Made by a program: the position numbers and the translations under genes. Under the pieces are notes generated by a model. It saw nothing but the letters and a program-made list of their open reading frames with translations. It was not told the DNA's origin and did no database searches. A stretch of DNA of 64,000 nt from Ligula intestinalis (lineage: Eukaryota; Platyhelminthes; Cestoda; Diphyllobothriidea; Diphyllobothriidae): positions 16,604,673 through 16,668,672 of the forward strand of contig JAYGXS010000008.1 of assembly GCA_036362985.1 (NCBI GenBank), read 5' to 3'. Every line of letters begins with the position of its first letter. Position 1 is the first letter of the stretch. This document shows, piece by piece, positions 1 through 9,659 of the stretch.

Positions 1-537
1 TTACAAGTCGCAAAACATAATTTGTTAACTCGAATCAACCCTTTCTTTTTCGGAAACAATGCGATTTCTCATTCTGGCATTTAACCCTATTTTAGTGAAC
101 GCAAAACGGCATTTTCCGTTCTCCAAAAAGACAATTAAAACTTTTCTGGCTTACATTAATGTTCTTTTATATTACAACACGCATAATCAAGACGTTTTGG
201 TCCGCAATGTTTAATAGCGCAGGGCTCCTTGCATAATAAGAAGCGATGGAGTTTGTCAAATTCCGTACATATTTCCCTCTAGTATATGGATCAGAACTGA
301 ACTCTTTTCTAGGTAACAGTATTTTGCGCCTCAGTTTACTTCACTGAACAAAATAAACAACAAATTCTCAGACGTAGAAGATGTGATCGCTGCGAGACGT
401 TTCGGATTCTGTCGAGAAACCCCAATCTGAACATCAGATGTGTGTTCAAGCACTTTCCCATTTCAAGAGTTTACCAATAGGCTGTATTTCTATTGTCTGA
501 TGTATGTTTGTGTGCACATCTAAATTCTCCCCGCTAG
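1..537 (+). other. Probable last intron of the DNAJC13-like gene
   Basis: No coding similarity is visible here. The stretch ends in a pyrimidine-rich tract followed by AG at 536-537, a plausible splice acceptor directly before the reading frame that begins at 538. The base composition is AT-rich, unlike the GC-rich exon that follows. The donor site lies outside the window, so the intron call is an inference from the exon. Confidence 0.55.
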
Positions 538-786
538 GTCACTGCCCGTCTGGAGGCCGATCCCAACTGGGCTGAATTCCGGGACCAAAGTCACGCCCTC
601 TTCCTCACGAACGCGCCCCAATCAACGGCCTCAGCCTACCTTACCGCGGGTGCCGGTGGTTCGAGTGTTCACTCGGGCTTCCTTACCACGGGCGGTGCTG
701 GTCACACCGCTCCCCCTGGCAGCAGCACCCCCACCTACGCTACTGGACCCGGTGGCGTCCCCACGGCTCCACCCCCACCCCGTTGA
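538..786 (+). CDS. DNAJC13: C-terminal exon of RME-8 / DNAJC13-like endosomal J-protein
   Basis: The frame opens right after a splice-acceptor-like AG and runs 82 codons to TGA at 784-786. The first part reads as a charged helix with an NWAEFRDQSHALFL segment. This resembles the W-x-x-(Y/F)-(K/R)-DQ-x-H-x-LF(I/L) stretch that precedes the tail of animal RME-8. It is followed by AYLTAG and a second FLTTGG, like the GYLT repeats at the very end of that family. RME-8 is a very large J-domain protein on endosomes that works with Hsc70, sorting nexins and the WASH complex in cargo recycling. The J domain and the IWN repeats must lie upstream, outside the window. The last 20 residues are rich in Gly, Thr and Pro and end in a Pro run plus Arg, which looks lineage-specific. 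The exon is GC-rich against AT-rich surroundings. The assignment rests on recalled family sequence, not on a search. Confidence 0.72.
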   Translation, partial: VTARLEADPNWAEFRDQSHALFLTNAPQSTASAYLTAGAGGSSVHSGFLTTGGAGHTAPPGSSTPTYATGPGGVPTAPPPPR

Positions 787-1250
787 CTCTGCACCCCCTC
801 CCACCCCCACAAGTCCCACCATGCACCGGCTGCACTGTGTACAGTCGCACCGGTTCCATGACTCACCGACCCCTCCTCTTAAACGCCTCCACCCCTCGGC
901 GTGTGTCATTCTTCCCCCCCCCTTCTGTCTTTTGTCAACCTCTTTCAGTTATTTTTAACGCTCAATTTCTACTTGTAATTCTGGTTTGGATACGCGTGAG
1001 CGTCCCGTTCACAATGTACTGTGATTGCCCTCTATTTTAGTATATCTTACTACGTGCACCAGAAAACAACCGGCAGAACCACTGCCTCTTCTTCAACGCG
1101 CTTTTCGTCACCTTGGCGGGGGTATCTGCTGCACACAGTGGTGGGTGTATATCAGTTGGGTTTGGAGTCGTTAGTAGCTGCCTAAATAGATCGAAATGCC
1201 GCCTATTTTGTCGGTTTTTGCTCTCAATAAAGCTACCAAAACAGTCGCGC
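787..1250 (+). other. Probable 3' UTR of the DNAJC13-like gene
   Basis: This stretch directly follows the TGA stop and has no open frame that looks coding. Several short frames across 631-1255 on both strands are composition artefacts of the C-rich exon and of this stretch. It ends just past an AATAAA at 1226-1231, giving a 3' UTR of about 440-470 bases. Confidence 0.45.
1226..1231 (+). terminator. Polyadenylation signal AATAAA
   Basis: A canonical AATAAA hexamer lies 440 bases after the stop codon of the terminal exon and in its orientation. It is the first such hexamer on this strand after the stop. A short T/G-containing stretch follows. The position suits the end of the DNAJC13-like transcript, but usage is inferred. 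Confidence 0.45.
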
Positions 1251-2528
1251 CTCACATTTAAGCGCTAATCATTGTGACCTGGTAGTTTTCGGGCCTTTCT
1301 TTCCGGGGCGCGTGACGGCTTTCGAAGCAGTTAGGTCTCTCAAATGTTCGCGAGCGTGGCCTCTATTATTGTCCGCTTAAATTCGTGGTAGGTTGTGCTG
1401 ACAAGTACTTTCTTTCGGCCACTATCTACCAGAGTGGTGTGGAAGGATCTTTTCATAAGATATCAAAAGCATCGAATGGCTCATGCGCCTGCGTGGCGCG
1501 GCTTTCGAATTTGAGCCACCCATTTTTTTGCTCTCTATTCACGGGAGAATTTATTATCCTATGCCATCCTCTTTAATCCTCTGCTTTGTTTGTCTGCGTT
1601 TGTGATCATGAGGTTATATCTACAGTGCACTGCTACCTTTTTAAATGAACGAAAACAAGTTATTTTATCTACAACATATCACCAACCCAATATTTGTCAA
1701 ATCCGGCCAATCTGTCGCATATACAATTCACCAGCAACACCAACATCGACGATTCTCCGTAGGATGACAACACGAAGAAAAAAGCGTGTGAAGAAGTGGA
1801 AATGGAGAAGCTGAAAGCCGATTTGTCTCCATAGTTGATGTGAATGTCGTAAAATACTTGACTTGTGTGTATTACATGACCTTTTTATCTTTGTCCTTTT
1901 AAAAATGATCCTTTATTTACCTTACCATCTGTTCTCCGTGAATGGAGCCATTTTTGCTGAAAATTCAGGTTTGTAAAATCCTCAATATAGCATTCTTCTT
2001 CTAAAATGAGCGCAGAGCTCGATCCCACCAAACAATAAGTCTATAAACTAGCCAATATCACTATATTTCGGCTTTGGTACGACCACCCAGCTGCTGACCC
2101 GACGACAGCGTGACGTCGATCGATAATGTTGCTTTAGCTGATTGGTCGCGGGTGCTCATGGCTCAGGTGCCTTTACCCTCTGGATAGATACTTTAGATGA
2201 CTTTCCACATGGCCTCGCAGCTAGTGATTAAACTTGCTGGCACGATAAGAGCCCCCTCAAAATTACCTCTATTCCAAAAGTTGGATTCAGAAACTCGTTA
2301 CGGCCAAAGATCGCAAACCTTTGTAGTTCGTGAGGTTAGGTAGTGGGGCCAGTAAGAGCGTTTCTGGATGTTTGAATGTGACAACACTCCTGATTTTGGT
2401 TGCTTTAAATCTGCATGTTCCGATTGTAATGATATGTTATAGGTAACATCCCCCTCGTTTACTTAGCATAACTGCCCGCTTATTTCGAAGTAGTAAACAT
2501 GTTTTGTTCTTATTTGGCGTCGGCTCTG
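1251..2528. other. Intergenic, no recognised feature
   Basis: Short random-looking frames only. No transposon motif, tRNA fold or tandem repeat was noticed. Confidence 0.4.
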
Positions 2529-2790
2529 TAGCTCACCATAAGCGCAGGACATAGGTAATCCACGTATTCCATTGCACCCCCACCCCCCTCCCGAAAATAT
2601 TTAGTGGCATGTGAGTAGCTATCATAGGTTCGCTTGTGTTACTTACCATAATGGCACATCATAATCCATCCGCATATCATATTGCACTGCCCACGGATAT
2701 ATTTGGCAACATGTGGATACCTTTTAAAGGCTCGCTTGTCTTACTTCCCGCAATCGTTCGACATAGTCCATAAAAATAGTACAGCGCAAA
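2529..2790 (+). repeat. Diverged tandem repeat, about 105-bp period
   Basis: Two full units and a partial third are visible. Each unit runs: CACCATAA or CCATAATGG start, an ACAT..AAT.CA segment, ATT-CA-TTGCAC, an ATATTT.G..CATGTG segment, then GGTTCGCTTGT or GGCTCGCTTGT and TTACTT. Units start near 2533 and 2646, with a partial one near 2748. The unit body recurs near 14170 (CATTCGTCATAGTCCATCCACATATT), so it is also dispersed. Divergence is high, so the array is old. Confidence 0.5.
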
Positions 2791-2816
2791 CCCCATTGAA
2801 GTACTGAGTGACTCAC

Positions 2817-2852
2817 ATGCTGCCAACGGACGGGCAGTAGTATAAATTGATG
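2817..2852 (+). repeat. Dispersed ~35-bp repeat, copy 1
   Basis: The segment ATGCTGCCAACGGACGGGCA, followed by GTAGTATAAATTGATG, recurs with few changes at 3168-3203. The two copies are in the same orientation about 350 bases apart. Function unknown. Confidence 0.45.
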
Positions 2853-3167
2853 AATTGATAAATTAATTCACCATATTGCCAGCACAGGTACTAGCTAAAA
2901 GCTCACACACGTCTTTCATCGGTATTCTGCTGCTGTTTGACACAACTGCAAAAGGTCCGTCTCCCCAATGGGTCCCCCAGTTTTAGCTCTTTGCTGTGTG
3001 GTAAAAATACCGGTATTGAAAGTTGTGCTTTTTAAATTTCCTTCGAAATTAACTGCTGTCCTATGTATAGATTGGTATATTTAAAGTCTTCAGATATAAA
3101 CCGAAATTCGGTGTATATATTTGGGTCAAATCCTATCCGCAACTGCGAACTACACGCCTGCTACAAG

Positions 3168-3203
3168 CATGCTGTCAACGGGCAGATGGTAGTATACATT
3201 GAT
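3168..3203 (+). repeat. Dispersed ~35-bp repeat, copy 2
   Basis: Second copy of the segment at 2817: CATGCTGTCAACGGGCAGA followed by TGGTAGTATACATTGATG. Together with the tandem array just upstream, it suggests that 2.5-3.2 kb is a patchwork of one older repeat family. Confidence 0.45.
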
Positions 3204-4404
3204 GGGTGGAATCCTACTTTGGGTCCCAGAAATTGATTTAGTAATCTAATGTTCTCGTCGCAAAATAGCGAGCCATAAATAAACACAGAAATTTACTTAG
3301 TTATAATTTGTTGGGTGTGAGAAATTTAGATATTTTTTACTGATAATTTGTGGGTTATTGGGTTTCTCGATATTCCTGACAGAATTTGTGCTTAGGAGGT
3401 TTTCTACTTCAACTTACCTTATGTCCAACTTACCGTTCTGGAGTTAGATTTTGTGTAATGTATTTCTTCAAGCGAAATACTGTTTATGATTGCAGATTTT
3501 TTAAACGGTTGTATGGATGCCCATCTTTCGGTAGCACCGACTGCTTCATTTTACTTGTAGCTAATGAGAGGAAGATGACTTTAATGTGAACTTACTTTAG
3601 CTGGTAGCAAAAAGAATTTCCGCCAAGTCTCTCGCAGCCGGGCTCCCAGTGAACTGGCTGACCAAGCAAGCTTGTCTAAGTAATAAAATTAAAATATCCC
3701 AGACTGCTATCAGGTTCACTTAATTACTCGTTTTGACTTAAGTGAATAATGCTCTTTAAATGAAATATGCCCCAACTCATGGTTCACATGGTGTTCACCT
3801 AGCCCAGGTTTTCGAAGTATCAGCTTTTCTCAAGCCCCGATCTTGGTTTCCAAGTTTTTACCTCACCAGTGTTGTCACATTTCCTACAATTGAGTCAGCG
3901 GAAGAACCATATGGCTCGTTTCCTGTTCCGGTACCTAATAATTTTAAATGCAGACATCGTCATTTTTATGTACTTAAATCTTTCATTCGGCGTTCATTTC
4001 CGCGCGAAAAGAATTCTTTGAAAGTCGCAATCGTTTAAAAAACTGGGATCATTTTTGCAGAAATGGTTGTGTTTGCTTCCGAAAGGTATCGAAGTTAAGG
4101 ACAGAATATTTCAAACTTGTATGTTTAGTAAAGCGAAATCCACAGAGAAAAGTCTTCATTCCGTGGAGTCCCTGTACCGTTACGAGTATAGAGAACGCTG
4201 GGGATCCACTAACCAGCCGAAACCCAAGTGACTGTGTCATGCAACAGCAGATTAATCGGTGAAACACGTGGTCTTTAGTTCGTACTTGTATTGGGAATAC
4301 AACATAACCGGGTGTTGCTCTACCTGGGAAACCTCCGAGGCATCATCATAGCTCCCGACAAGTTAGTGGTATCCTCTGGCGTTATCGCGCTGTTTACAGG
4401 CATC
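3204..4404. other. Intergenic, no recognised feature
   Basis: Only short open frames with no recognisable domain. The segment CTGACCAAGCAAG near 3660 recurs near 54530 and may mark another worn SINE-like repeat. Confidence 0.35.
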
Positions 4405-4600
4405 CCTAAATGATTGTCGATGAGAACAATTAAAGGTACTGCCAATAAAAGCGAACATGCGTGTCTCAGGAAGCAATTGATAAGAAGACTCGATCGCTGG
4501 GACAATATGTTTATTCGCCTGACGTTTCGACATCCGTCGCGGATTCGTCATCAGAGACATGAACATTAGCAGAAACGGGTAATGCATGCCCAGAAGTTGG
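4405..4600 (-). mobile_element. Penelope-like element 3'-terminal fragment
   Basis: Read on the minus strand, this carries CTCTGATGA, an ATCCG..CGGAT hairpin, CGAAACGTCAGGCGAATAAA, then GTCCCAGCGATCGAGTC and a TTGCTTCCTGAGACACGC stretch. The same order of blocks, diverged, occurs at 17.3, 28.4, 49.6, 52.1, 53.4, 55.3 and 55.6 kb, next to PLE endonuclease remnants. It is therefore the 3'-terminal region of a PLE. No coding part of the element is retained here. Confidence 0.6.
4521..4554 (-). ncRNA. Hammerhead-ribozyme-like core (PLE-associated)
   Basis: On the minus strand the sequence reads CTGATGA, then a hairpin with ATCC pairing GGAT around a GCGAC loop, then GAAAC. CUGANGA - stem II - GAAA is the conserved core of hammerhead ribozymes, and such motifs are known in Penelope-like retroelements. 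One extra C lies between CTGATGA and the stem, and the stem has a bulge. I could not place stem III or a cleavage site convincingly, so activity is not claimed. Confidence 0.4.
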
Positions 4601-4752
4601 TATGATCCTTTCTATGTATATATGATTTTGTGGGCTCGATGATCTGATTAGGTTGTGCCATAGAGCTAACGTGGAGACATCACAGGCATTTGCATTGCAA
4701 CGTGATTTGATTTGAACACTCATGAGCCAGAGAAATCCTCCTGTGCCATTGA

Positions 4753-4967
4753 AAGCCGTTTTGCACGATGTGATCATCGGAGGCCTGAAGTAACGGTAAC
4801 AGACCGAGAGATATTCACAGCCTTTTTGCCCGATGTGATCCTCGAAGGCCTGTTGTAACGGTAACTAACTCAGAAACATTCATGGCCGTTTTGCACGATG
4901 TGATTATTTGAGGCCTTTTTTAACAGTGAAAACCGGCAAACATTAATAAGCTTTTTGCACGATGTGC
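4753..4967 (+). repeat. Minisatellite, 65-66 bp unit, about 3.3 copies
   Basis: Units start at 4753, 4819, 4884 and 4949. Each begins (A/G)GCC(G/T)TTTTGC(A/C)CGATGTG, then ATC..CGAGGCCTG, TAACGGTAAC and an AAACATT..A block. Units 1-3 are about 75 percent alike. The fourth is cut after the GCACGATGTG core. No open frame spans the array. Confidence 0.7.
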
Positions 4968-5763
4968 CACCAACTCGAGTTTTGGTGGCGGGTCAATAGA
5001 TTACTGTTCAAAATGGCCGCTGCGGTCACATGTTACAGGCAGTTAACCAAAACAAGGGAATAAATCAGGATATAGTAGGTGTTATAATGAACGCGTCCTC
5101 AGAACAAATACTAAACCTTGCGGGGGTTGGCATTACGCCTAGAAGCATGCTCAGGTCGCTACAATGAGGTGAAACAGATGCTTCCTCCAGTATCTGTGAC
5201 TCTTTAATGACGCCGTGTCCGTTTGGGAGAGAGTGAGCGAGTGCGATGTATGCAGTGAAAGTCTACCATCAACAGTACCTAAGATTTTGTCTCCGTCCCT
5301 AACCCATTGTTGAGCACACAGCGTTAGAAACAAGGATCGAACTATCGGACATGCCGGCAGCAATTATCCCAGTGTAACCCTTCTCAAAAAACACTAACGG
5401 GGGGAGAAGGGGGGGGGGGGGGAAGGCTGGGAAGGATGACTCATCGGGCAGAGTTTAGACCCCTTTGAGTCAGTTTAGCGTTTCCGACACAGTCAGCTCG
5501 CACAAACTGACACAAATGCCAACACAGTATCCCCGGCCAAATCTCATAAACAAGCGGACTATGGGTGCCCACTTTTGCGCCCCATTGTCAGGCATGCATT
5601 CGGGAATAAAGGGGAGATAAGGCGCAGTTGTTATTACCATTTTTCATAATTGTTTCTGTGACAAATGTGCAAGATAGCGTCATAGCCTCAGAAGCGTGAT
5701 TCTAACTTACTCTCTATCCTAACATAGGTTATTACTGTCCATAGGTGAATCTTCAGATGTAGA
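4968..5763. other. Intergenic with a G-run
   Basis: No gene was recognised. A purine tract at 5399-5426 contains a run of 14 G (5409-5422), which may be hard to sequence and could form a G-quadruplex. Confidence 0.4.
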
Positions 5764-5810
5764 ATGTATGTATGTATGTATGTATGTATGTATGTATGTA
5801 TGTATGTATG
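5764..5810 (+). repeat. (TATG)n microsatellite ending in an assembly gap
   Basis: A pure TATG repeat of at least 11 units runs directly into ten N bases at 5811-5820. The gap size is probably nominal, and the array may be much longer in the genome. An open frame crossing the gap is meaningless. Confidence 0.95.
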
Positions 5811-5820
5811 NNNNNNNNNN
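5811..5820. other. Assembly gap (10 N)
   Basis: Ten undetermined bases at the end of the TATG microsatellite. Confidence 0.99.
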
Positions 5821-5964
5821 GTAAGCATCAAAAGGCTGTATAAAATGCACTTCTATTATGGAGACAGTACCAATATCGGTTTCTGTGTTTTAGTCTCTTT
5901 GCACATGAGGCAGCGGGTTAGAAAAAAACCATACAGAAGGCTGTTTGGCTAATATGTGGGACAG

Positions 5965-6545
5965 GACATACGTCAGAATCACAGCAGACGCGTCTTCGAC
6001 CGCGTTCACACCCGCTCTTACGGCGGCCAAGGTCTGCTACACCATACCTAACTATGGTGGATCTATCTCCCTTCTTAAACACCTCTGTTTTTGACGACGG
6101 GGCAGCCCCCCCCCCCCCGACCACGCTACTCCGACTTTCCTTTCCCACCGCCGGGATTGGGGCCAACCCGGCGGGGCTCCTGATCCAACGAGGGCTACTA
6201 GCCAGCCAGTCAGTGCATTTCTTGCGCTTTGTAAAGTGTCGTTTTACCACAATGTCAACCAGTGCCAGTTCTGCCATCGGTTTGACTACGTTCATTGTAT
6301 GTTCCACAACACGGGTGGCGCAGGGACGGCGACTCGCGTGTGAATCAATTTTAAGTGATAGTAGATTAGCGCCTATAATACTCTCTCTTCCCTCGCTCAC
6401 CTGTGCCCGGTGTCAGGGCACAGTCAAAAAGACCGGAGGTGGGATCGGGAGCAGGTGGATGGCTTGGCTGAAGCCGCCACCACGCGTGCCATCCCGCCCC
6501 CTCCCACATTCGGCATTTTTTACAGGACCAAAATCTCAGTAACGT
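5965..6545 (+). repeat. GC-rich composite dispersed repeat (R1 + R3)
   Basis: The left part (5970-6215) has a reverse-complement copy at about 32390-32625. Shared blocks include ACGGCGGCCAAGGTC, CACCGCCGGGATTG, CCGGCGGGGCTCC and GGGCTACTAGC. The middle part (6270-6360: CGGTTTGACTACGTTCA, CACGGGTGGCGCAGGGAC, TTTTAAGTG) recurs at 47279-47410 (+) and 21875-22050 (-). Long open frames on both strands here (6054-6542 + and 5918-6400 -) come from GC-rich composition and are not conserved between copies. A run of 13 C lies at 6106-6118. The element class is unknown; a non-autonomous retroposon is the simplest reading. Confidence 0.6.
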
Positions 6546-8004
6546 CTGCTGTACACTGATTTGATCCCCATGTTTGTGAAAAGCATCTATCACGCTGCGC
6601 CTTTATGGAGAAACATAATGTCAACTAAAAGACCTACAAAATACCGGCAACTGAAGAGAGCATTTGCAGTATACGTTTAAAAATAATCAATTCGTTGTTC
6701 AACAAAGTTGCACAATAACAGCAGTGGGCGAGGATGCAGGCAGGTGTGGTGGGAATGTAAATGCCAAATGCCTTGAAGGTATTTGTGAATTTTAGTGAAA
6801 TGAGTTTCATTACGAAGGGCAAATGAAGGATTGGACGTCAAAGAAGTACAAGGATTCATGAAGGAGGATACCTCTTTGGGCAAATTGTCTGAGGATTCAG
6901 GTCTGGAGAGGGTTACAACCGGAAAATGAACTGAACTGATTTCTGAACATTCGGTTGAAGACGACTTCCCAAAGACTATGCTGAGGCGTGGTCAAAGCCA
7001 TCCTTTAGAACCTATATGTGTCTGATTTTTAAGGTGATGCCTAACAGCCATATCATCTGCGTAGTTAGCATACAAAGAGTTATTTGGCGATTCCAAGTCA
7101 TGAGTATAGAGTGAGGAGGTGAGGGAATGAGGTGGAACCTTGAAGGACTCCACAGTTGGTAGGAATGACCGTAGATTTTAGCCTGACGGATTGGACTTAT
7201 TGAGTGCGGGAATATCAATAATATTAATAATTTTTAATTAACAATATCAAGTCTTCTGCGTCTGCTCAGCTAAGCTTTGATGCTAAGGCTCAATCTTAGA
7301 GCGAGAGGGATCGGAACATAGTGTTTTTTTGAAGAAGAGAACATTTATAGCTGATAGACACCTGCGCATGTTTTAAGGGTTTAATCGAAAATCAACACGC
7401 GAAAGTCATATCTGCTTCCGATTAACGGTGGTATTAGTCACTTCTTCCAATAAATGAATACAAATACTTGCTCTATGGCTCAGCAAATTTAGCACTTTGG
7501 TGAGATAAACCAAATGCAAAAGGCAAAATGACCGTTTTGTTTAAAAATGTACGAGGAAGACGTAGAAATTGCGAAGGATTTCGCATAGCTCAACCTTGAT
7601 TATACTCAGGTATATAAAGGGGCTTCAAAGGGAGGCAGCAACTGAAGAGTTTTATCCTCGAGGTAACGAAACTTGGTTTACTTGGCGGCCACTATTGTAA
7701 ACTGTCGTGGGGACTGGCAAAAAATTGCAAGCTGTTTAGACTGTCTGGAGTTTGTATAAATTCAAAACCAGTGCTGTTGTGCTTCAATCGGTAGGCATCT
7801 GCTAAAATTGGAGAAATTTGTTTTCAGACTGTCAGAAACATATTAATCTCACAAGCTTGTCGGAGGATCCACCCTCCCTCATCCCGCTACAGTGAGCACC
7901 TGTAAGCAATCTGGATTTGAGCCTCCGATGGTGCTCCACCTGGGTTGGTTATGACTGAGAAGAAGAGCAAGACGTGATCTCGTGCACTAAATTTTATATT
8001 GCCC
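6546..8004. other. Intergenic, no recognised feature
   Basis: AT-rich with only short frames. No transposon domain, tRNA-like fold or clear repeat was noticed. Confidence 0.4.
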
Positions 8005-8444
8005 GATTTTTCGAAATCCGTCGCGGATCCTTCATCAGAGAGAGAAACAGTAGCAGAAACGAGTAATTAATGCACAGAGAGTTGCAGTTTTTCTTAGGAT
8101 ATAGTCACTATAATACCGTACACTTATGCCAATTAACGACTCCGCTATCGAGGATAATTGTCCGCTTGTGCGCTAAGTGCTTGATGACCGGCGTGTGGGA
8201 CGTGACCTGCTGAACTTTAATAACACGTGGTGGAACTGGAGTTGATGATAGCTCGGTCATCTGGTACGCCAGAGTTGGTTTTGGATAACGCATTGGTCTG
8301 TGCGTTCCCCAGATGGCGACTTGCTTTGGCTAAATTTGGTCTCAACACCGAATGTGGATTTGGCAGATCGTTGCACTTGTTTATGGACTAGCGGTCCGTG
8401 AACCCTGACTGAAGTAACTCGCAACCCACAAGACTGTCACCTCT
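8005..8444 (-). mobile_element. PLE remnant: end of GIY-YIG region plus 3' terminus
   Basis: On the minus strand this reads from a relic of the endonuclease C-terminus (SINKCNDLPNPHSVLR and QALSAQADNYPR-like peptides, with stops) into the 3'-terminal block with CTGATGA, hairpin and GAAA. The same peptides, worn differently, occur at 17.3-17.8 and 48.9-49.5 kb. This family differs from the plus-strand PLE that starts at 8445. The two meet head to head at the palindrome CTCGCGAG (8443-8450). Not functional. Confidence 0.65.
8009..8038 (-). ncRNA. Hammerhead-like core in PLE 3' region
   Basis: Minus strand: CTGATGA, then GATCCG pairing CGGATTTC around CGA, then GAAA. It has the same layout as 4521-4554 with compensating length changes. 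Stem III is not recognisable because the usual CGTCAGGC after GAAA is replaced. Confidence 0.35.
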
Positions 8445-9290
8445 CGCGAGAATTTTAGTATCCTGGGTGTCCTCCTAACTCGTACACCTGACGGTAGCGT
8501 CCGAAGGCGCGTATATAGAAAGAAAACCTTGTCTGGACAATATAAGAACTTAAACAGTTTCGTAACCCTCCAACAGAAGCGAAATCTAGGGCGCTGCTTA
8601 ACGCAAAGAGCTAGAAAAATTTGCTCAGAAGACACTATTGAAGATGAACTCGAGAAAAACCAGGACTTACTCCGTAAAAATGGATATCCCGAGAGATTAA
8701 TTACCAACAATATGGCTGCTAAAAAAATGAAGCCCACAACACATACTGTGGAAAAGAAAACCTTAATTCTCAAACTGCCCTTTGGAGGAGACGTGGCAGG
8801 TAAACTCCTGAAAAGACGCCTTGACGTAGCCGTATCACGAACCTTTCTAGCAGCGAGAGTTTGGGTATTATTCTCAACCAGCCCGGTTTTACAAGGGGAA
8901 GGCAAGGACAGGTTACCGACTCAGACCACCTCCATGTGCATCTTCTCCTTTACTTGCTCCTGTGGAGCAGGTTATATTGGTCGCACGAGTCAACGCCTAT
9001 CCAAAAGAATGAAAGGACACCTCCCGCAATGGCTCAGGAAAGGTGAAGTCAATACCACCAGGACAATCAACAGCTCTATTTTAGCGCACATGGTGGATTC
9101 CGGGCACCAGGTGGACTACAACGAAGCCTTCAGGGTGATCTACAGGGTCCTACCAAACTACCCTAAGTCATTGGGTCAGCGACTGCTAGCAACAGCAGAA
9201 GCAACTGCTATCCGGTTGAGGAAGCCGATTCTGTGTGCGCAGAAGAACCTGCTGCAGGTCCCAAGCTTAGCGTGGCCAACGGCCACCTAG
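8445..9290 (+). CDS. Penelope-like element: RT thumb plus GIY-YIG endonuclease, 5'-truncated
   Basis: A continuous 281-codon frame without a proper start ends at TAG 9288-9290. Residues 1-30 (VLLTRTPDGSVRRRVYRKKT) and the next 50 match the end of a PLE reverse transcriptase, with NGYPERLI near residue 79. After a linker with LPFGGD and KDRLP comes the GIY-YIG module: IFSFTCSCGAGYIGR at about residues 166-180, then RLSKRMKGHLP and SILAHMVDSGH. PLEs are retroelements whose RT and GIY-YIG nuclease are fused in one protein; the nuclease nicks the target. The palm domain is missing, so this copy cannot move by itself. It is the best-kept PLE frame in the window. The upstream neighbour is a minus-strand PLE piece of another family. 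The ORF's own minus-strand frame (8381-8905) is a shadow. Confidence 0.82.
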   Translation, partial: RENFSILGVLLTRTPDGSVRRRVYRKKTLSGQYKNLNSFVTLQQKRNLGRCLTQRARKICSEDTIEDELEKNQDLLRKNGYPERLITNNMAAKKMKPTTHTVEKKTLILKLPFGGDVAGKLLKRRLDVAVSRTFLAARVWVLFSTSPVLQGEGKDRLPTQTTSMCIFSFTCSCGAGYIGRTSQRLSKRMKGHLPQWLRKGEVNTTRTINSSILAHMVDSGHQVDYNEAFRVIYRVLPNYPKSLGQRLLATAEATAIRLRKPILCAQKNLLQVPSLAWPTAT

Positions 9291-9659
9291 CTACCGGCTT
9301 TTTTCCGAACCTCCTCTCTCTAGTCCTCCCCGCTTCCTAATTGTCGCTTGTTACTACCCCAATCCCTTTCCCCTATCCCCTGGACTAATTTGCTTGTAAC
9401 TTTGACCATAATTTTATCCTTTTACACCTTACCCCCCCCCTACTCCCATATAAATGTTATGGCCTGACGAGAATTTATCGAAAGTATACGCATGCTCGCC
9501 AATTCCTCTTCAAATTTTATTATCATAAAATTTGAATGTGTGGCCGTCGAAAGTGATCTCGTCGTAAAAACCGTGACTTGAGAATTGGCTCTATTTCTCC
9601 GCATTAGCGCCGTATGCCCTGCATTTCACCTCTTGAGAACTCTTACAGTTTCTCAGGCG
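9291..9659 (+). other. Probable PLE 3' UTR and flank
   Basis: Pyrimidine-rich sequence follows the PLE stop (CCTCTCTCTAG, TCCCCTATCCCC, a C-run near 9430). The block GGCCTGACGAGAATTTATCG near 9460 could belong to the element's end, but no second copy in the window confirms it. Confidence 0.35.

Noticed and set aside
650..1040. Plus-strand frames of 102 and 85 codons overlapping the RME-8 exon
   Set aside because: Out of frame with the conserved exon and driven by C-rich sequence; no domain.
4753..4967. Possible CRISPR-like array
   Set aside because: Units are contiguous and diverged without unique spacers, and the genome is animal-like.
5764..5952. 62-codon frame across the TATG microsatellite
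   Set aside because: It translates a tetranucleotide repeat and an N gap.
5918..6542. 160- and 162-codon frames on opposite strands
   Set aside because: They lie in the GC-rich R1/R3 repeat, overlap each other and are not kept in other copies of the repeat.
8381..8905. 174-codon minus-strand frame
   Set aside because: Antisense shadow of the plus-strand PLE RT/GIY-YIG frame plus part of the minus-strand remnant; no domain in this frame.
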